In this document: in pieces, positions 6,765 to 10,116 of the stretch
How the letters are laid out: each line of letters opens with the position of its first letter
How positions within the stretch are numbered: position 1 is the stretch's first letter
From: an uncultured Porphyromonas sp.
GTDB lineage: Bacteria; Bacteroidota; Bacteroidia; Bacteroidales; Porphyromonadaceae
DNA length: 10,116 bases
Assembly (NCBI GenBank): GCA_927910985.1
Contig: CAKMOP010000185.1
Span: 1-10,116, forward strand
Reading direction: 5' to 3'
Made by a program: the position numbers and the translations under genes
The notes under the pieces: model-generated
Told to the model about the DNA's origin: nothing
What the model saw: only the letters and a program-made list of their open reading frames with translations
The model's database searches: none

Positions 6765-9302
6765 CTACATATCCAGCGGGGTCTTGGGATAGAGGTGATC
6801 CCACCACTGGCTCTTGCCTTGCAGGTACTTAGCGAACCAAGCCTGGATGGTCTGCATCCAGCGGTCTTGTCGCTCGGGCTCAAGGATGTGGTGGTCTTCG
6901 CCTGTGATCTCTACGAGCTCGACCGTACGCCCGAGGATCTTCAGCGCATTGTACATCGCGGTACTTTCGCTGGGAGGAACGTTCACATCGGCCGTACCGT
7001 GCAGGAGAAGTAGAGGTGTGTGGATCTTGTCGGCATTGAAGAGCGGGCTGTGCTTGGTGTACAGATCAGGATTGTTCCAAGGGAAACTACCTTCGGAGGC
7101 CACTGTGCTATAGCTAAGCCCCCAGTAGCCCCCAGCCCAGTAGCTGGAGATCGAGCTGATACCGGCGTGGCTGACAGCAGCGGCGAAGATATCTGTGCGC
7201 GTCTGGAGGTACTGGGTCATAAAGCCCCCATAGCTGGCTCCAGTACAGCCGATCTTCGTAGCATCAACGAAGGGATGAGCAGCGACAAAAGCCTTCACAG
7301 CGCCGATAATATCATCCGCCGTCTTCGTCCCCCAGGCATTCAGGTGGTCAGCAGCGAAGCTCTGACCATAGCCGACCGTACCACGAGGGTTGAGCGAATA
7401 GGCTACATAACCCTGTGCGGCGAACATCGCCAAGTCGTAGGTCGTATCTAAGACACGATCCAAGGGGATCGTACCTCCATAGTAGTAGACGACCATCGGA
7501 TACTTCTTTGAGGGATCGAAGTTGGGGGGGAGATAGTACCAGCCATCAATATCGACTCCATCGGGCGTGCGATAGACGAAGTCCTTCCCTGGAGTGAACT
7601 TCACCCCACGCAGGTTCTCAGCTGAAAGATCCCAGACGAGCTTACTCTTACCCGAAGGCTCTAAGCTATAGAGACGGTCAGAATTGTTGAGGCTCTGCCC
7701 GAAGTAGTAGAAGGTATTGCCCTGGTCGGCGACACCGAAGCCACGCACGACATCTTCCTTCGTGTCGAGCTGGGTGATTTTATTCGTCTTGACATCGAGG
7801 CGGTACAGGCTTTGGCGACTGCCATTATTGGCCAAGAGATAGAAAGCCTTGCCCTTGGCGTGATACTCAATCTGCTCGATGCTGGGGTCAAAGTCGCGTG
7901 TGAGTGGGGTGACGTGACCTGTGGGGATATGGATACGGAAGAGCTCGTGTTCGTAGCCATTACCCACACGACCATTAGGTAAGGTATTCCCCACGCCTCC
8001 GAAGCTATTGGGCGAACCCATCACCAAGACATCCTCCGTACCAGGGATGAAGTATGCGCTGGCGATCTCAAACTGCTTAGAGAAGACCGTATCGATGCGT
8101 CCCGTCTCGGGCGTATAGCGCAGTACGGTTGTCTGATCGAAGGGGCTATGCTGCCAGTCCTGCGTACCGAGCCCCAATAAGAGCTGTCGCCCATCGGCAG
8201 AGATGTCGAAGAGGCTGGTCGAGCGGTGTCCGTAGAGTACGGGGGCGTAGATACCAGTGGCGATGTCGTAGCGATAAAGTTCCTGACGATCGCGCGCTCC
8301 AGGCTGGCGGTCATCTGGAGAAAGGCGGCGGATGAGGAGCTTATCCTTCTCGGGACCTTCGACATCTTCATAAAGGTAGATGGAGCGCTTGTCAGGACTG
8401 ATGACGAATTGATCGCCTCCAGGGATCTGATCGATCCATACGGTACTACGCCCTGAGAGTGGATCAATCTTCATAAGCTGATTACCAGCCTTATTCGAGG
8501 TGCGCATCACCAGTACATCCTCATCGGGGAACCATTCGGCTCCGTAGAGCGACTGCGTCGTGCGTAGCACCTTGCCCGTAGCTCCGTCACGGAGTTCTTG
8601 GTAAGTCACGCCCTTCTTCGGGTCACGCTGGGAGTAGGTCACCAGTACGTACTTCCCCGAAGGAGATACATTGGAATAGTAAAGACGCTTGCCGTGATTC
8701 AGATAGTTCCAGTTGATGTAGCGAATACCCTCTTCTGCAGCCTTGAGATCCAGCTGGGGCAAACCTTCTTCAGGCTCAAAGACGAGCTTGAAGTCTGCAC
8801 GCGCCTTATCCTCAGAGGTAGCCAAGACCTTGACGACAAGGTCTTTATTCGTGGCGATGAGCGTCAGGGGTATGGAGACAGCAGGGACGGTGTCACTCTC
8901 GGCGAGCGTCTCTTCGTTTGACCCCAAGAGTTCCTCGCCATCATAGACGGCGTAGCGTGCACGCCCGAAGAGCTTGAGGGTTCCCTTGGTGAAGGTAGGA
9001 CTGATGAGGGAGAAGGAGTAGGAGGAGAAGGTGCTGGCACCGCGTGTAGGCTGAGGGAGCGCAAAGTAGCCACTCTTAGCAGCAGTGATAGACGTACCCT
9101 TGAGATCTTCGGCCTTGTAGGCGGTCTTCAGTAGGGAGCTGAGTGTGAACTTCTGATTGTTTACATTGACCGAATCAATCATCACTGGTCGGTTCACGGT
9201 GTGGGTGCCGTAGCTGGTGGCTCGGGTGAGCGTCTGAGCTTGGGCAGTGCTCCCTGCCACGCAGAGTGCGAGCAAGGCCAGACTTGTAGTCGTTCGTTTC
9301 AT
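6765..9302 (-). CDS. Exported S9-family serine peptidase (prolyl oligopeptidase / acylpeptidyl-peptidase type)
   Basis: An intact 845-residue protein. Residues 1-22 form a signal peptide (MKRTTTSLALLALC...) with likely cleavage after AQA, so it acts in the periplasm or beyond. A long N-terminal region (about 190-560) has repeated beta-strand blades of the S9 propeller type. The alpha/beta-hydrolase domain (about 585-835) shows YYYGG (606-610) at the oxyanion region, NPRGTVGYG (638-646), nucleophile Ser690 in GASYGGF, Asp772 in HGTADVNVP and His804 in GEDHHI, a complete catalytic triad. The expected role is cleavage of oligopeptides, important in amino-acid-fermenting Bacteroidota; whether it is a dipeptidyl-, acylpeptidyl- or other S9 enzyme cannot be settled from sequence. 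I see no C-terminal type IX secretion signal domain. A TATCTTTG -7 box lies upstream and a strong terminator follows; it is monocistronic. Confidence 0.95.
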   Translation of the reverse strand: MKRTTTSLALLALCVAGSTAQAQTLTRATSYGTHTVNRPVMIDSVNVNNQKFTLSSLLKTAYKAEDLKGTSITAAKSGYFALPQPTRGASTFSSYSFSLISPTFTKGTLKLFGRARYAVYDGEELLGSNEETLAESDTVPAVSIPLTLIATNKDLVVKVLATSEDKARADFKLVFEPEEGLPQLDLKAAEEGIRYINWNYLNHGKRLYYSNVSPSGKYVLVTYSQRDPKKGVTYQELRDGATGKVLRTTQSLYGAEWFPDEDVLVMRTSNKAGNQLMKIDPLSGRSTVWIDQIPGGDQFVISPDKRSIYLYEDVEGPEKDKLLIRRLSPDDRQPGARDRQELYRYDIATGIYAPVLYGHRSTSLFDISADGRQLLLGLGTQDWQHSPFDQTTVLRYTPETGRIDTVFSKQFEIASAYFIPGTEDVLVMGSPNSFGGVGNTLPNGRVGNGYEHELFRIHIPTGHVTPLTRDFDPSIEQIEYHAKGKAFYLLANNGSRQSLYRLDVKTNKITQLDTKEDVVRGFGVADQGNTFYYFGQSLNNSDRLYSLEPSGKSKLVWDLSAENLRGVKFTPGKDFVYRTPDGVDIDGWYYLPPNFDPSKKYPMVVYYYGGTIPLDRVLDTTYDLAMFAAQGYVAYSLNPRGTVGYGQSFAADHLNAWGTKTADDIIGAVKAFVAAHPFVDATKIGCTGASYGGFMTQYLQTRTDIFAAAVSHAGISSISSYWAGGYWGLSYSTVASEGSFPWNNPDLYTKHSPLFNADKIHTPLLLLHGTADVNVPPSESTAMYNALKILGRTVELVEITGEDHHILEPERQDRWMQTIQAWFAKYLQGKSQWWDHLYPKTPLDM

Positions 9303-9382
9303 AGCGTTTGTGTAGATGTGTATGTATCGTGGGAGCTGGCTCTATGATGCGCCGTGAGGGCTTGCCCTCGTCCTCCTAAGGG

Positions 9383-9390
9383 CAAAGATA
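9383..9390 (-). promoter_or_regulatory. -7 box (TATCTTTG) of the S9 peptidase gene
   Basis: Exact TAnnTTTG match on the minus strand, 80 bp upstream of the ATG at 9302, giving a leader of roughly 75 nt. No clear -33 element was seen. Confidence 0.6.
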
Positions 9391-9511
9391 CGAACTACCT
9401 CGGTAAGTTCTTCGACCTGAGAAAAACGAAGCGACATCGACTGTCATCCGCCCCCCAAAGGGGCACTAAATGAGAGGCATTTCAAAGGTCAGCAGAGCAC
9501 GGCCAAGAGAT

Positions 9512-9631
9512 GAACAGAGCGACCTATATAGCTTGCCACTCCGACCTATATTGCTCCGTCTGCTGACCTATATTGCTTCGCCCACGAAGCAATATAGGTT
9601 CATCCACCCTCCTTTATAGGTTGTCGAATAA
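9512..9631. repeat. Second 22-bp repeat set, three units on minus and about two on plus, head to head
   Basis: GACCTATAT recurs at 9521, 9543 and 9565, exactly 22 bp apart, making three minus-strand units (9556-9577, 9534-9555, 9512-9533) that begin AGCAATATAGGTC or AGCTATATAGGTC. A plus-strand copy starts at 9588 and a degenerate one (TTTATAGGTT) follows 22 bp later. The middle minus unit shares AGCAATATAGGTCGGAG (17 bases) with the unit at 2668. The set lies in the 464-bp divergent gap (9303-9766) between the S9 peptidase and pfkA, which otherwise holds the two -7 boxes and no gene that I can support. Confidence 0.85.
9566..9599. other. Perfect 15-bp hairpin formed by inverted repeat units
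   Basis: ACCTATATTGCTTCG (9566-9580) and its exact complement CGAAGCAATATAGGT (9585-9599) flank the 4-nt loop CCCA. There is no T tract on either side, so it does not look like an intrinsic terminator. It lies about 120 bp upstream of the pfkA -7 box. Confidence 0.85.
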
Positions 9632-9716
9632 GCCCCCTGAGCTTAGTCCACAGTAGTAAGACGTTGCGACCGCTTAAAAGGGTAGCACTCGGGGGAGAAC
9701 GCAGAAACAATTAGCG

Positions 9717-9724
9717 TACCTTTG
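9717..9724 (+). promoter_or_regulatory. -7 box (TACCTTTG) of pfkA
   Basis: Exact TAnnTTTG match on the plus strand, 42 bp before the pfkA ATG at 9767, leaving a leader of about 35 nt. No clear -33 element was seen. Confidence 0.6.
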
Positions 9725-9727
9725 TAG

Positions 9728-10116
<389 letters not shown>

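Noticed and set aside
9450..9464. Small GCCCC/GGGGC hairpin as a terminator
   Set aside because: Only five pairs with no T tract, located upstream of the S9 peptidase gene where no gene ends.

Overview
The window looks like a Bacteroidota chromosome, most likely Porphyromonas or a close relative. The main reasons are a PorX-type response regulator with a PglZ effector domain (a regulator of type IX secretion), a Porin_10-like outer-membrane protein, a lipoprotein with a clear lipobox, and TAnnTTTG -7 boxes (the Bacteroidota sigma-factor signature) upstream of several genes. GC content looks moderate to high. I cannot name the species.

Layout. All genes except the last lie on the minus strand. 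From left to right: the N-terminal 372 codons of a putative porin (1-1116, running off the left edge); a His-rich cation diffusion facilitator (1177-2172); a 660-bp non-coding gap with a cluster of GGGGATAA motifs and a 22-bp tandem-repeat array; a small lipoprotein of unknown function (2833-3378) with its own promoter and terminator; gpmA, 2,3-bisphosphoglycerate-dependent phosphoglycerate mutase (3574-4321); a HAD-superfamily phosphatase (4388-5022); porX (5030-6590); and an exported S9 prolyl-oligopeptidase-type peptidase (6765-9302) with a strong intrinsic terminator. After a 464-bp divergent intergenic region carrying a second, partly inverted set of the 22-bp repeats, pfkA starts on the plus strand (9767) and runs off the right edge.

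Three adjacent genes, porX, the HAD gene and gpmA, are each broken by a single-base indel (near 6359-6362, 4865-4871 and 4102). Correcting each one gives proteins of 519, 211 and 248 residues with all expected motifs. Three isolated single-base shifts in 2.3 kb with no other decay point to sequence or assembly errors, although real clustered inactivation cannot be excluded from one sequence.

Functional themes. porX and the HAD gene are 7 bp apart and probably co-transcribed; gpmA has its own -7 box. gpmA and pfkA are both glycolytic. The porin, metal exporter, lipoprotein and exported peptidase belong to the cell envelope. The least explained structure is the pair of intergenic 22-bp repeat arrays, which share a core, lie in opposite orientation and include a 15-bp perfect hairpin. 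I found no RNA genes, insertion sequences or CRISPR arrays.
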